From contig NZ_JAMLIW010000007.1 of the NCBI RefSeq assembly GCF_023953935.1, positions 62,001-126,000 of the forward strand: DNA of 64,000 nt, read 5' to 3'. This DNA comes from Thermomonas sp. (GTDB taxonomy: Bacteria > Pseudomonadota > Gammaproteobacteria > Xanthomonadales > Xanthomonadaceae). Shown here one piece after another: positions 11,101-22,020 of the stretch. A model generated the notes under the pieces. That model was not told the DNA's origin. It was given only the letters and a program-made list of their open reading frames with translations, and did no database searches. The position numbers were made by a program, and so were the translations under genes. Numbering within the stretch: the first letter of the stretch is position 1; the number at the start of each line of letters is the position of its first letter.

Positions 11101-11239
11101 CGACCAAGGGGCGCAGCGCGGTCGGGGCTGCAAGCCGGTCACGCGCGCCGGCAGCACTGACCGCCAGCGCCAACACCAGCGTGCACAGCAAACGCCACAG
11201 CACCCATCCCACAATGACACTCCTGCCCATGGACGCCAT
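8156..11239 (-). CDS. Periplasmic propeller - Y_Y_Y - GGDEF diguanylate cyclase
   Basis: A 1027-residue membrane sensor predicted to make cyclic di-GMP. A signal segment (about 9-32) leads into a periplasmic region of about 680 residues with repeated regulator-propeller strands. Examples are VYGSQDGLEDGAWNAVAQD, GLVWTGSDNGLAWFDG and later GRVWICTNHGIQRL. A Y_Y_Y domain follows (about 735-800, RLQGYETEMTPWSEERR and LPPGRYALRIEARDF), then one membrane helix near 815-835. A short coiled coil precedes the GGDEF domain (SYLDPLTGVANRRRL, MVDIDHFKNYND, ARFGGEEFVCLL). RPGD, five residues before GGEEF, matches the inhibitory I-site. The signal it senses is unknown; in relatives this architecture is linked to polysaccharide or other extracellular cues. 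An ATG three codons in is equally possible as the start. Confidence 0.9.
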   Translation of the reverse strand: MASMGRSVIVGWVLWRLLCTLVLALAVSAAGARDRLAAPTALRPLVVPATAAPVFTVYGSQDGLEDGAWNAVAQDARGLVWTGSDNGLAWFDGYRWHAAALPVPNSPIMDLATAPDGALWALLGFSGYARYDGRRWTTGGKADEFGSFQAVGSGPGRLLVATGQTGVWQLEGNRWRKDFGDPAQAGIRPSGFAQTRRLFGEPRQWLGDINGGLWYRRVEPAGFGPWQRFHHPVIDRLIPGRLFASRNDAGQEELWFIPYNNGLVRLRDDGIRVWKPGEAGVPATSMHKMVETRGATGQRDLWIATRAGLLRIHGPEERIDRYDRRDGLPSDVIKDVMVQTLPDGSQALWLATEQGMVRATLGRGPWTVVTRMGEQGNGVFGVIVEPDGRGGERLWVAAPVAGLALLDAGKWRHFNAANGALPQGTVSGLFRLPGPDGRPHRLVAFVGASLYEINDRFELVPFDTPWSIAPNVYASSMLARRIDGAIEWWVGVRGGGIFRWRDGRWTAYRTQGAEAAWTVYDLSEQIDASGRSWLWAGTRQGLARFDGQTWTLIRDVPGLPGGPHIGMALIRAGQTQQLWVGSNHNGISRLDVTDPMRPQLLDPNGIPPPPNRMVYSIAPDSRGRVWICTNHGIQRLTPDGRGGYQSRVYRRRDGLVHEECNIGAQKVDVHDRYWVGTMGGLGMYDPALEARPASAPGPLLVTALGVDGVTRALPDRASLHLAPGDHRVEIDYSLLSGQREDETRYRSRLQGYETEMTPWSEERRRVFTNLPPGRYALRIEARDFNGSTRTLVMPAITIAPLWWQRGWVQAVLALLALLAVIALVMAYNRRLRSRQRQLRRIVADRTRELRAANERLTAMSYLDPLTGVANRRRLTEVLEAEIARAAAQKLPLGLIMVDIDHFKNYNDRHGHLAGDVALRAVSHALNAVVRPGDLVARFGGEEFVCLLVAAELAEVMEVAERMRASVEALPPRAIGNDVETLTMSAGVFSVVPDSDDRVDGLLAIVDAALYEAKAGGRNRVARAANPI

Positions 11240-11389
11240 CGATTATGGCAAAGCTCCTGCGCGGTTGGCTTGATCTGAATCCAGCATTCCCGGCGGGCAC
11301 AGCGTCCCCTGATCCGGGCGCCGCGGCCTTCATTTCCTGCGGCAGCATTTCCGCTAGGCTATGCGCTCCGATTTTCCTGCCGTTCCCCC

Positions 11390-12649
11390 ATGTCCGCCAT
11401 CAACCCCCGCCACAAGATCGCCACCCGCACCCGTTTGACCGAAGTTCGCTACGAAATCCGGGGGGAATTGGCGCGGCGCGCGCGCGAGATGGAGGCCAAC
11501 GGGCGCAAGTTGATCAAGCTGAACATCGGCAACCCCGGCGCGTTCGGCTTCCGCGCGCCCGAGCATCTGCAGAACGCGATCGCCGGCGGCATTGCCCGCA
11601 CCGATCCGTACACCCACCAGCAAGGCCTGCCGGAAGCGCGCGAGGCGATCGCCGCCTTCCACAAGCAGCGCGGCACGCCCAATGCCTCGCCGGAGCGCGT
11701 GTTCGTCGGCAATGGCGTGTCCGAGCTGATCGACATTTCCCTGCGCGCCCTGCTCAACCCCGGCGAGGAAGTGCTGGTGCCCTCGCCCGACTACCCGCTG
11801 TGGTCGGCGGCCACCATCCTCAACGACGGTCGCCCGGTCTATTACAAATGTGACCGCGACAACGGCTTCCTGCCCGATCCCGAGCAGATCGAATCGCTGG
11901 TGTCCTCGCGCACCCGCGCGATCGTGCTGATCAATCCCAACAACCCGACCGGCGCGAACTACCCGAAGGCGCTGCTGGAGCGGATCGTCGAGATCGCCCG
12001 CCGTTACCGTCTGCTGTTGCTGGTCGATGAAATCTACGACGGCATCCTGTACGACGATGCGGTGTTCCAGCCGGTCGCGCCGCTGGCCGGCGACCTGCCG
12101 TGCATGAGCTTCGGCGGGCTGTCCAAGGTGCACCGCGCCTGCGGCTGGCGGGTCGGCTGGGCGGTGCTGAGCGGCGATCCGCTGGCCTGCGGAGACTTCC
12201 ACCACGCGCTCGACCTGCTCGGCGCGCTGCGCCTGTGCGCCAATGTGCCGGGGCAATTCGCGATCGAGCAAGCCCTGCACGGCACCGACACCATCACCCC
12301 GTTGTGCCGCCCCGGTGGCCGCCTGTTCGAAACCCGCAAGGCCCTGATCGAGAGCTGCGCCGCCAGCGAGCACCTGTCGCTGGTGGCACCGGCCGGGGCG
12401 CTGTACGGCTTCCCGCGCGTGGTCGGCGATGCCGCCCGCGGCTTCGATGACCACGAATTCGCGCTGGACATGCTGGAACAGGAAGACGTGCTGATCGTGC
12501 CCGGTACCAGCTTCAACGTGCCCTACCGCGAGCACTTCCGTGTCACGCTGCTGCCGGAAGCGCCGATGCTGCGCGAGGTGTTCACCCGCATCGATCGCGT
12601 GCTGGCGCGACGTGCCCAGGGCACTGACGCATGCAGCGCGGTGGCCTGA
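11390..12649 (+). CDS. alaA: Pyridoxal-phosphate aminotransferase, AlaA-like
   Basis: A 419-residue fold-type I aminotransferase resembling the glutamate-pyruvate aminotransferase AlaA, which makes alanine in the cytoplasm. It shows the N-terminal EIRGELARRAREME and LNIGNPGAFGF, the cofactor-contacting Asn in LINPNNPTGANY, the Asp in LLLLVDEIYDGILY and the Schiff-base lysine in SFGGLSKVHRACGWRVGW. The length fits AlaA. It stands alone: the upstream neighbour is divergent, and 70 bases separate it from the glutaredoxin gene. Substrate preference is assigned from overall similarity, so a related aminotransferase specificity cannot be excluded. Confidence 0.88.
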   Translation: MSAINPRHKIATRTRLTEVRYEIRGELARRAREMEANGRKLIKLNIGNPGAFGFRAPEHLQNAIAGGIARTDPYTHQQGLPEAREAIAAFHKQRGTPNASPERVFVGNGVSELIDISLRALLNPGEEVLVPSPDYPLWSAATILNDGRPVYYKCDRDNGFLPDPEQIESLVSSRTRAIVLINPNNPTGANYPKALLERIVEIARRYRLLLLVDEIYDGILYDDAVFQPVAPLAGDLPCMSFGGLSKVHRACGWRVGWAVLSGDPLACGDFHHALDLLGALRLCANVPGQFAIEQALHGTDTITPLCRPGGRLFETRKALIESCAASEHLSLVAPAGALYGFPRVVGDAARGFDDHEFALDMLEQEDVLIVPGTSFNVPYREHFRVTLLPEAPMLREVFTRIDRVLARRAQGTDACSAVA

Positions 12650-12719
12650 CCCAGGCCCGAGTCAGCGTTCGTCATTTTGCACATCGTAAAATCCACGGTT
12701 CGTCTTCCCGGAAATCCCC

Positions 12720-13643
12720 ATGTCCCTTGATTCGGCCCTGCGCGCTCGCATCGAAACGGTGCTGTCCTCCAACCCCGTCGTCCTGTTCCTGAAGGGCACG
12801 CCAAGCGCCCCGCAGTGCGGGTTTTCTGCGCGCGCGGTGGCCGCCCTCGACGCCACCGGTGCGGACTATGCCCACGTCAACGTGCTGGCCGACCCGGACA
12901 TCCGCGAAGGCATCAAGGTCTTCGGCGACTGGCCGACCATCCCGCAGCTGTACGTCCACGGCGAGCTGGTCGGCGGCGCCGACATCATTTCCCAGATGGC
13001 CGGCAGCGGCGAACTGCACGCCGCGCTGGGCCTGCCGGCGCCGGACCGCACGCCGCCGCAGATCACCATCACCCCGGCCGCCGCGCAGATGCTGAAGCAG
13101 GCGCTGGACAACGCCGGCCCCGGCTATGCGCTGCAAATCGAGATCGATCGCGGTTTCAACGCCAGGTTGCAGCTGGCCGAGCGCGACGACACGGCGATCA
13201 CCACTGAATCCGAAGGCATCCGCGCCCAGTTCGACCTGGTCAGCGCCCAGCGCGCCCGCGGCATGCAGATCGACTGGGCCGACGATGCCCGCGGCAAGGG
13301 GCTGGTGATCGACAACCCCAACGCGCCGCCCAAGGTGGGAACGCTGACCCCGGCCGAGACGCGCGACCGGGTCGCTGCCGGCACCCTGACCCTGGTCGAC
13401 GTGCGCCCGGCGCAGGAGCGTGCCCTGGCCGAGGTCCCCGTGGCCAGCCGCAATTTCGATGATGGCGTCGAGGACATCGAGGCCCTGCCGAAAGACCAGC
13501 CGCTGGCCTTCATTTGCCAGGCCGGGGCGCGCAGCCAACAGGCGGCCGAGCACTTCCGCGCGCTCGGGTTTACCCACGTTTACAACGTCGCCGGCGGCAC
13601 CAACGCCTGGGCCGAGCTCGACCCGACGGTACCGCGCTACTGA
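12720..13643 (+). CDS. Monothiol glutaredoxin (Grx4 type) with HesB-like middle and C-terminal rhodanese domain
   Basis: A 307-residue fusion. Residues 1-103 are a Grx4-type monothiol glutaredoxin with the CGFS centre in APQCGFSARAV, the conserved FLKGTP, and WPTIPQLYVHGELVGGADI for glutathione binding; such proteins carry [2Fe-2S] clusters. Residues about 115-205 (ITITPAAAQMLKQALDNAG) resemble an A-type/HesB carrier domain, but no cysteines are left. Residues about 215-307 are a rhodanese-like domain with the active Cys in AFICQAGARSQ. Fusion of a cluster carrier with a sulfurtransferase fits iron-sulfur or thiol metabolism. The full-length fusion is known in Xanthomonas relatives as far as I recall. 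The middle-domain assignment is inference from pattern. Confidence 0.87.
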   Translation: MSLDSALRARIETVLSSNPVVLFLKGTPSAPQCGFSARAVAALDATGADYAHVNVLADPDIREGIKVFGDWPTIPQLYVHGELVGGADIISQMAGSGELHAALGLPAPDRTPPQITITPAAAQMLKQALDNAGPGYALQIEIDRGFNARLQLAERDDTAITTESEGIRAQFDLVSAQRARGMQIDWADDARGKGLVIDNPNAPPKVGTLTPAETRDRVAAGTLTLVDVRPAQERALAEVPVASRNFDDGVEDIEALPKDQPLAFICQAGARSQQAAEHFRALGFTHVYNVAGGTNAWAELDPTVPRY

Positions 13644-13661
13644 GCGCGGCCGCCCGGCGGC

Positions 13662-14195
13662 TCAGAATCCCCCGCCCGCGTTCAGCCACGCCTGCTCCTC
13701 GGGCGTGCTTTCGCGCCCTAGCGCCCGGTTGCGGTGCGGGAAACGGCCGAACTTGGCGATGACATCGCGGTGGATGACCGCGTAATCCAGATACGCCCCG
13801 GGCCCGAGCGACTTGAACAACGCCACCGCGCGGTCCTGGTCCACCATCGCTTCGGAATGCTCGAACGGCAGGTAGAAGAACAGCCGCAGCGCCGGGTCGG
13901 CTTGCGCGTCGAACCCTGCGGCAATCGCGCTGGACGCATGCAGGCGCGCCAGCGGGTCGGTCGCAAAGGCGTGCGCACTGCCGCGGAAGATGTTGCGCGG
14001 AATCTGGTCCAACAGCAGCAACAGCGCCAGCGCACCCTCAGCGTCGCGCATCCAGCCGTCCAGCTCGCGCTGCGCGGCCAGGTGGTGAAGCTCACCGAAG
14101 CGCGTCCGGCAGGCTTCGTCGAACGCGACCCCGCCATTGAACCACTTGCCGGCGCCTGCATCGCGCCAGAAGCCCACCATGTCGGCTGGCGTCAT
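13662..14195 (-). CDS. DUF924 family protein
   Basis: A 177-residue all-helical protein of the DUF924 family, which is common in proteobacteria and without an established function. Typical blocks are VGFWRDAGAGKWFNGG near the start, ALLLLLDQIPRNIFRGSAHAF in the middle, and FFYLPFEHSEAM followed by HRDVIAKFGRFPHRNRALGR towards the end. The ATG at 14195 is chosen because AGGAG lies seven bases upstream and the family starts near this residue. It converges on the glutaredoxin gene with only 18 bases between the stops. The 235 bases up to degV presumably hold two divergent promoters, but no clear boxes stood out. Confidence 0.85.
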   Translation of the reverse strand: MTPADMVGFWRDAGAGKWFNGGVAFDEACRTRFGELHHLAAQRELDGWMRDAEGALALLLLLDQIPRNIFRGSAHAFATDPLARLHASSAIAAGFDAQADPALRLFFYLPFEHSEAMVDQDRAVALFKSLGPGAYLDYAVIHRDVIAKFGRFPHRNRALGRESTPEEQAWLNAGGGF

Positions 14196-14430
14196 TCCAC
14201 CGCTCCTGTCAGGTTCAAGCATCGGGCGCCACCGGCGATGGGGATCCACACGACTGGACAAGCTCAATCCTAACCCGGCGGCTTCCGCACCCAGTGCATG
14301 CTGCATCGCAATATTCGACAGGCGGACTGCTTCCAAACTGGGACATGCTTCACTCGTTGTTCAAGAAGTCGATGCAAATGCCCGTCAATTGGAGTACGTT
14401 CGGCGCAGTATGGTGCCTGAGGGGGTGGTC

Positions 14431-15372
14431 ATGCGTATCGGAATCATCATGGACTCGGCGGTGGACTTGCCCAACGAGTTCATCGAAAAAGAAAACATCA
14501 CCGTCATGCCGGTGACGATCCAGATCGGCAACGCGGTGCTTGCGGATGTGCGCAGCGAAGAGGCGACGATGGGTTTTCTCACCGGCGAAACCGGCGAGCG
14601 CGCGTTCGAAGCCGTCAGCACGCCCTACGGCGTACAGGACGTGCACGACCTGTTCCTGAACAAACTGGTCTTCGATTACGACTACGTTTTTTGCATCACC
14701 ACCGCGGCCAGCCGCAGCGGCATCTACGACAACGCCGTGCAGGCCAGCTATTCGATCCTGAATGACTACAAGCCGATCCGCGCCCAGGCCGGCAACAACA
14801 CGCCGTTTTCGCTGCGCGTCGTGGACAGCCAGAACGTGTTCCCCGGCCCCGGCGTGGTGGTGGTTGAAGCCGCGCGCCTGCGCGACGCCGGCGAGGCACC
14901 GCCGAAGATCCGCAACAGCCTGGAAGCGCTGGTCCAGAACGTGCACGCCTACATGGTGCCGCGCGACCTCTATTACCTGCGCAACCGCACCCGCATCCGC
15001 GGCGATCGCAGCGTGAGCCTGTTCAGCGCCTTCATGGGCACCACGCTCGACATCAAGCCGATCCTGCACGCCAACCGCGGCGAAACCGGGCCGGTCGGCA
15101 AGGTGAAGGGCTTCGATCATGCGGTCGAGAAAATGTTCGGGTTCGTCGGCAACCGCGTCCGCGAGGGGCTGCTGACCCCGGCGGTGGTGTTGTCCTACGG
15201 CGGCGACCTGGCCGAGATGCGCGCGATGCCCGGCTACACGCGCTTGCGCGAGGTCTGCGGCGAGCACGATGTCACCGTCTACGAGACCTTCATGGGCCTG
15301 CCCGGCATCGTGAACGTCGGCAAAGGCGCGCTGGCGGTGGGCTTCGCGGCGGAACACAAGAAATTCGAGTGA
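14431..15372 (+). CDS. DegV family fatty-acid-binding protein
   Basis: A 313-residue DegV-fold protein; members bind fatty acids, and in some bacteria act as the FakB partner of fatty acid kinase. The hallmark N-terminal strand MRIGIIMDSAVDLPNEF is present, followed by VMPVTIQIGN with the typical loop and, later, LKP-type KPILHANRGETGPVGKVKG. No FakA-like kinase gene is in this window, so the pathway here is open. The ATG at 14431 is preceded by GAGGGGG at good spacing; an ATG seven codons upstream is possible but lacks such a site. The next gene starts 28 bases after the stop, so the two are probably co-transcribed. Confidence 0.82.
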   Translation: MRIGIIMDSAVDLPNEFIEKENITVMPVTIQIGNAVLADVRSEEATMGFLTGETGERAFEAVSTPYGVQDVHDLFLNKLVFDYDYVFCITTAASRSGIYDNAVQASYSILNDYKPIRAQAGNNTPFSLRVVDSQNVFPGPGVVVVEAARLRDAGEAPPKIRNSLEALVQNVHAYMVPRDLYYLRNRTRIRGDRSVSLFSAFMGTTLDIKPILHANRGETGPVGKVKGFDHAVEKMFGFVGNRVREGLLTPAVVLSYGGDLAEMRAMPGYTRLREVCGEHDVTVYETFMGLPGIVNVGKGALAVGFAAEHKKFE

Positions 15373-15400
15373 GTCGCCGCCCGCGCGCGGTCCTGCCAGC

Positions 15401-16075
15401 GTGACTCCGGTCCTGCTGGCCTGGAGCGGCGGCAAGGACGCCGCGTGGGCGCTGCACGCGCTGCGCCAGCGGGCCGACGTTGAGGTTGTCGCCCTGCTTT
15501 CCACCATCACCCGCGAGTACGGCCGTTCTTCGATGCAAGGCGTGCGGATGGACGTGCTGCAGGCACAGGCGCGGGCTGCCGGACTGCCGCTGCTGCAGGC
15601 GTCGATCCCGGCACAATGCGACAACGCCCGCTACGAAACGGCGATGGCCCGGACGCTGCAGCAGGCGCAAGCACGCTGGCCGGAGTTGCGCACCGCCGCG
15701 TTCGGCGATTTGTTCCTGACCGAGATTCGCGATTACCGCCAGCAGCAGCTGGAGGCCGTCGGCTGGTCTCTGCTCACCCCGTTGTTCGGCAGCCACACGG
15801 CCCGGCTGGCGCGGGAGATGCTCGCCGGTGGCCTGGTCGCCGATCTGTGCTGCGTCGACACGACCCGGCTCGAGGCCAAGTTCTCCGGCCGTCGTTTCGA
15901 TGCCGACCTGCTGGACGAACTCCCGAACGCGGTCGACCCTTGCGGTGAAAACGGCGAGTTCCACACCTGCGTTTCCGCGGGCCCGATGTTTGCGCAGCCC
16001 ATCGCACTGGAACGCGGCGAGACCGTGCTGCGCGATGGGCGCTTTGCCTATACCGATTTCACGCTGCGCCTGTAG
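15401..16075 (+). CDS. Dph6-like PP-loop ATP-binding protein
   Basis: A 224-residue protein of the diphthine-ammonia ligase (Dph6) superfamily. The ATP-binding PP-loop is LLAWSGGKDAAWALHAL at the N terminus, followed by TREYGRSSMQGVR and the conserved FGDLFLTEIRDYR. The C-terminal DPCGENGEFHTCV is the family signature. Bacteria lack diphthamide, so the bacterial substrate is unknown and the common name may mislead. It starts with GTG at 15401. Its stop codon TAG is part of the GTAGGAG arm of the palindromic repeat at 16072-16159. Confidence 0.85.
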   Translation: MTPVLLAWSGGKDAAWALHALRQRADVEVVALLSTITREYGRSSMQGVRMDVLQAQARAAGLPLLQASIPAQCDNARYETAMARTLQQAQARWPELRTAAFGDLFLTEIRDYRQQQLEAVGWSLLTPLFGSHTARLAREMLAGGLVADLCCVDTTRLEAKFSGRRFDADLLDELPNAVDPCGENGEFHTCVSAGPMFAQPIALERGETVLRDGRFAYTDFTLRL

Positions 16076-16159
16076 GAGTGCACCGAGGTCGCAGGCCGAG
16101 GGGCGCGAATCCCCTTGCATGATCCGAAAAAGCATCGCGCCCCTGCGGCGCGCTCCTAC
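16072..16159. repeat. REPIN-like GTAGGAG palindrome between convergent genes
   Basis: An 88-base imperfect palindrome. The outer arms are GTAGGAG (16072-16078) and CTCCTAC (16153-16159). The inner arms are GGGGCGCGA (16100-16108) and TCGCGCCCC (16135-16143). This is the layout of two inverted REP units as found in Pseudomonas and Xanthomonadales. The TAG in each outer arm is the stop codon of the adjacent gene. It could act as a two-way terminator. Confidence 0.82.
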
Positions 16160-16989
16160 AACCGCTGCAACGCTTTCGCGTGATGGGCGATGTGTTCACC
16201 GATGAAACTGGCGATGAAGTAATAGCTGTGATCGAAGCCGGGTTGCAGGCGCAGGTACAGCGGGTGGCCCACTGCATCGGCCGCTTCCTGCAGCAGCCAC
16301 GGCCGCAGCTGGAGATCGAGGAATTCGTCGGCCTCGCCCTGGTCAATCAAAATCGGCAGTTTTTCCGCTGCCGTCTTTATCAACGCGCAGGCGTCGTACT
16401 GCGCCCAGGTCGCGACGTCATCCCCCAGATACGCGGCAAATGCCTTCTGCCCCCAAGGCACCTGCGAAGGCGCCACGATCGGCGCAAACGCCGACACGCT
16501 GCGATAGCGTCCGGGATTGCGCAGCGCGGCGACCAGCGCGCCGTGGCCACCCATGGAATGCCCGCTGATCGCACGCGCGCCCGTCACCGGGAAATGCGCT
16601 TCGACCAATGCCGCCAGTTCGTCGACGATGTAGTCGTACATCCGGTAATGCGCCGCCCACGGTGCCTGCGTCGCATTGACGTAGAAACCCGCGCCTAGCC
16701 CGAGGTCGTAGCCTTCGGCATCGGCCACGCCATCACCACGCGGGCTGGTGTCCGGGCAGACCAGCGCGATGCCGTGCTCGGCCGCATAGCGCTGGGCGCC
16801 GGCCTTCTGGATGAAGTTCTGCTCGGTGCAGGTCAGCCCGGACAGCCAGTACAGCACCGGCACCGGCCCGTGCTGCGCCTGCGGCGGCAGGTAGATGGCA
16901 AACCGCATCGTGCAGTCCAGCGCCGTTGATGCGTGTTGGTAGACGTCCTGCCAGCCGCCGAAGCAGGCGCGGTGTTCAACGCGATTCAT
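16156..16989 (-). CDS. fghA: S-formylglutathione hydrolase
   Basis: A serine hydrolase of 277 residues that splits S-formylglutathione into formate and glutathione, the last step of glutathione-dependent formaldehyde oxidation. The alpha/beta-hydrolase nucleophile is in [12 protein letters not shown]. The conserved Asp lies near [14 protein letters not shown] and the His in [34 protein letters not shown] is the family pattern near residue 50-70. The ATG at 16989 has an excellent AAGGAGG site. It ends the gshA-pirin-adhC-NAD(P)-fghA group, consistent with the product of adhC being its substrate. Its last codons and stop run into the REPIN. Confidence 0.93.
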   Translation of the reverse strand: MNRVEHRACFGGWQDVYQHASTALDCTMRFAIYLPPQAQHGPVPVLYWLSGLTCTEQNFIQKAGAQRYAAEHGIALVCPDTSPRGDGVADAEGYDLGLGAGFYVNATQAPWAAHYRMYDYIVDELAALVEAHFPVTGARAISGHSMGGHGALVAALRNPGRYRSVSAFAPIVAPSQVPWGQKAFAAYLGDDVATWAQYDACALIKTAAEKLPILIDQGEADEFLDLQLRPWLLQEAADAVGHPLYLRLQPGFDHSYYFIASFIGEHIAHHAKALQRL

Positions 16990-17051
16990 CTCATCCTCCT
17001 TGCCCAGCCGTCTCAGAACTCCGGCATTGCGCGTCGGCCACGCATGCCGAA

Positions 17052-19808
<2,757 letters not shown>

Positions 19809-19827
19809 GGCGCGCCTCCAATGGCGA

Positions 19828-21192
19828 TCAATATGCGAATTCGCAAAACACCGGATCCACGCTGCCGTACCACTCGCCGTTGAACAGTTCGAGCTTGCGT
19901 TCGGCCGGGGTCTGTCCGGATTCGACGATTTCCAGCAGCGGATCGAGGAAGCGGGTTTCATCCGCGCCTTTTGCGTTCAAGCAGGCGCGTCGCGCCAGAC
20001 CGTGCGCGGAAATCTTCAACGCCTCGCGCGCCAGTTCGCGCACACTGCCGCCGCGGAATGGCAATTTCAGCGCGTGCCTGGGCACGCCATCGCGCAACGC
20101 GTGGCGCTCCTCCATCGAAAAATCCTTGACCAGATCCCAGGCCGCATCCAGCGCAGTCTGGTCGTACAGCAGCCCGACCCAGAATGCCGGCAGCGCGCAC
20201 AGCCGGTTCCACGGCCCGCCGTCGGCGCCGCGCATCTCGAGAAAGCTCTTCAGCCGCACCTCGGGAAAGGCCGTGGTCATGTGGTCGTTCCAGTCGCGCA
20301 GGGTCGGCAGCGCGCCCGGCAGCACGTCGAGCCTGCCGGCAAGGAAATCGCGGAACGACTTGCCGCTGGCGTCGATGTAGCGACCCTCGCGATAGCTGAA
20401 ATACATCGGCACGTCGAGCAGGTAATCGACATAGCGCTCGTAGCCGAAGCCGTCCTCGAACACGAAGTCGAGCATGCCGGTGCGGTCGGGATCGGTATCG
20501 GTCCAGATGTGCGAGCGGTAGCTGAGGTAGCCGTTGGGCTGGCCTTCGGTGAACGGCGAGTCGGCGAACAGGGCGGTGGCAATCGGCTGCAATGCCAGCG
20601 AGACGCGGAACTTCTCGACCATGTCCGCTTCGCTGGCATAGTCAAGGTTGACCTGCACGGTGCAGGTGCGCGCCATCATGTCCAGGCCCAGCGCGCCGAC
20701 CTTGGGCATGTACTCGCGCATGATCTGGTAGCGGCCCTTGGGCATCCAAGGCATCTCGTCGCGACGCCACTTCGGCTGGAAACCCATGCCTAGGAAGCCC
20801 AGCTGCAATTCGTCGGCCACTTCGCGCACTTCGCGCAGGTGAGTGCCGACCTCGCGGCAGGTGTCGTGGATCGTGGCCAGCGGCGCGCCCGAGAGCTCGA
20901 GCTGGCCGGCCGGCTCCAGGCTCACCGACGCACTGTCGCGGCTCAGCGCAATCGTGCGCCCCGCTTCCTGCTGCGGCTGCCAGCCGAAGCGGATCAGGCC
21001 GGTCAGCAGGGCTTCGATGCCACGCTCACCGTCGAAGCTCGGTGGTCGCAGGTCGTCCAGCCGAAATCCGAACTTTTCGTGCTCGGTACCGATCCGCCAC
21101 GCGTCGCGCGGCTTTTCGCCTTTGGCCATCACCCCGGCCAATTGCTGTCGGTCGGTGATCGGCGTGTCGCTGGCGTGGCTGGGGCCGGACAT
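19828..21192 (-). CDS. gshA: Glutamate-cysteine ligase, plant/alphaproteobacterial type
   Basis: First enzyme of glutathione synthesis, joining glutamate to cysteine with ATP. The 454-residue length and the motifs [32 protein letters not shown] and [20 protein letters not shown] place it in the plant-like ligase group rather than the E. coli type. [16 protein letters not shown] and [12 protein letters not shown] are further blocks. The ATG at 21192 follows an AGGA site. It heads the minus-strand group with adhC and fghA, so glutathione supply and glutathione-dependent formaldehyde removal are encoded together. No gshB is in the window. Confidence 0.92.
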   Translation of the reverse strand: MSGPSHASDTPITDRQQLAGVMAKGEKPRDAWRIGTEHEKFGFRLDDLRPPSFDGERGIEALLTGLIRFGWQPQQEAGRTIALSRDSASVSLEPAGQLELSGAPLATIHDTCREVGTHLREVREVADELQLGFLGMGFQPKWRRDEMPWMPKGRYQIMREYMPKVGALGLDMMARTCTVQVNLDYASEADMVEKFRVSLALQPIATALFADSPFTEGQPNGYLSYRSHIWTDTDPDRTGMLDFVFEDGFGYERYVDYLLDVPMYFSYREGRYIDASGKSFRDFLAGRLDVLPGALPTLRDWNDHMTTAFPEVRLKSFLEMRGADGGPWNRLCALPAFWVGLLYDQTALDAAWDLVKDFSMEERHALRDGVPRHALKLPFRGGSVRELAREALKISAHGLARRACLNAKGADETRFLDPLLEIVESGQTPAERKLELFNGEWYGSVDPVFCEFAY

Positions 21193-21291
21193 CGAGGATT
21201 CCTGAAATGAACGGTTCAGGATACCGGGAACAATGTCAATGCGACGACACGCTGGCACGACCGCAGCGTTCCAACCGTGGGTGTAAAATCG

Positions 21292-21909
21292 CTACAGTTC
21301 CAGCCAGCTCGCCACCACCGCGCGCAGCTCGTCCACGCCCAGTCTGGATTGCGCCGAAAACAGCTGCAGGCTCACCCCCTCCCCGTACACCCGCCACAGC
21401 TCCATCCGCACCGCCTGCTTGGTGTTGCCGGCGGCGCCGCGGCTGAGTTTGTCGGCCTTGGTCAGCAGTACGTGGGCCGGCAGGCCGCGGTCGCGGGCGT
21501 GGGCCAGCATCATCCGGTCATAGTCCTTGAGCGGATGGCGCACGTCCATTACCACCACCAGCCCGCGCAGCGCGAACCGGTCGCGGAAATAATCGCCAAG
21601 GAACGCCTGCCAGTGCGCCTGCAAGTCCTGCGGCACCTTGGCGTAGCCATAGCCTGGCAGATCCACCAGATAGCGCGCGTCCTTGGGCGGAACGCCGAAA
21701 TACACCAGTTGCTGGGTCCGGCCCGGGGTCTTGGAGACCCGCGCCAGCGCATTTTGCTGGCACAGGGCGTTGAGCGCCGAGGATTTCCCGGCGTTGGAGC
21801 GGCCCGCAAATGCCACTTCGAAGCCCCCGTCGGGCGGCAGCTGCTGCGTGGTGTGCGCCGCCAGCAGATAGCGCGCGCCGGTAAACGGGTTCGGGGTAGC
21901 CATTGGCAT
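21292..21909 (-). CDS. engB: Ribosome biogenesis GTP-binding protein EngB/YihA
   Basis: A TrmE-Era-EngA-type GTPase of about 205 residues needed for 50S assembly. G1 is AFAGRSNAGKSSALNAL, the switch Thr lies in KTPGRTQQLVYF, G3 is LVDLPGYGYAKV, and G4 is LLTKADKLSRG. G5 is near LFSAQSRLG. Two ATGs two codons apart (21909, 21903) are possible starts and no strong ribosome site separates them. It is divergent from the cytochrome c4 gene, with 111 bases between them. It stands just downstream of the gshA start region but on its own transcript. Confidence 0.92.
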   Translation of the reverse strand: MPMATPNPFTGARYLLAAHTTQQLPPDGGFEVAFAGRSNAGKSSALNALCQQNALARVSKTPGRTQQLVYFGVPPKDARYLVDLPGYGYAKVPQDLQAHWQAFLGDYFRDRFALRGLVVVMDVRHPLKDYDRMMLAHARDRGLPAHVLLTKADKLSRGAAGNTKQAVRMELWRVYGEGVSLQLFSAQSRLGVDELRAVVASWLEL

Positions 21910-22020
21910 AGCATCGCACGAGCCGGCACCCTGACCGCACCGGTTTGACCGCAGATGCCCTGCCGACCATAATTTCCGCGTCACGCGGCCACCGGCCGCC
22001 CTTACGCTTCGGGGTTACGC

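Noticed and set aside
8150-11278. A very long open frame on the plus strand opposite the GGDEF gene
   Set aside because: It has no family pattern, consists of Gln/Arg/His/Ala/Pro-rich sequence, and mirrors a well-supported gene; such frames are common in high-GC DNA.
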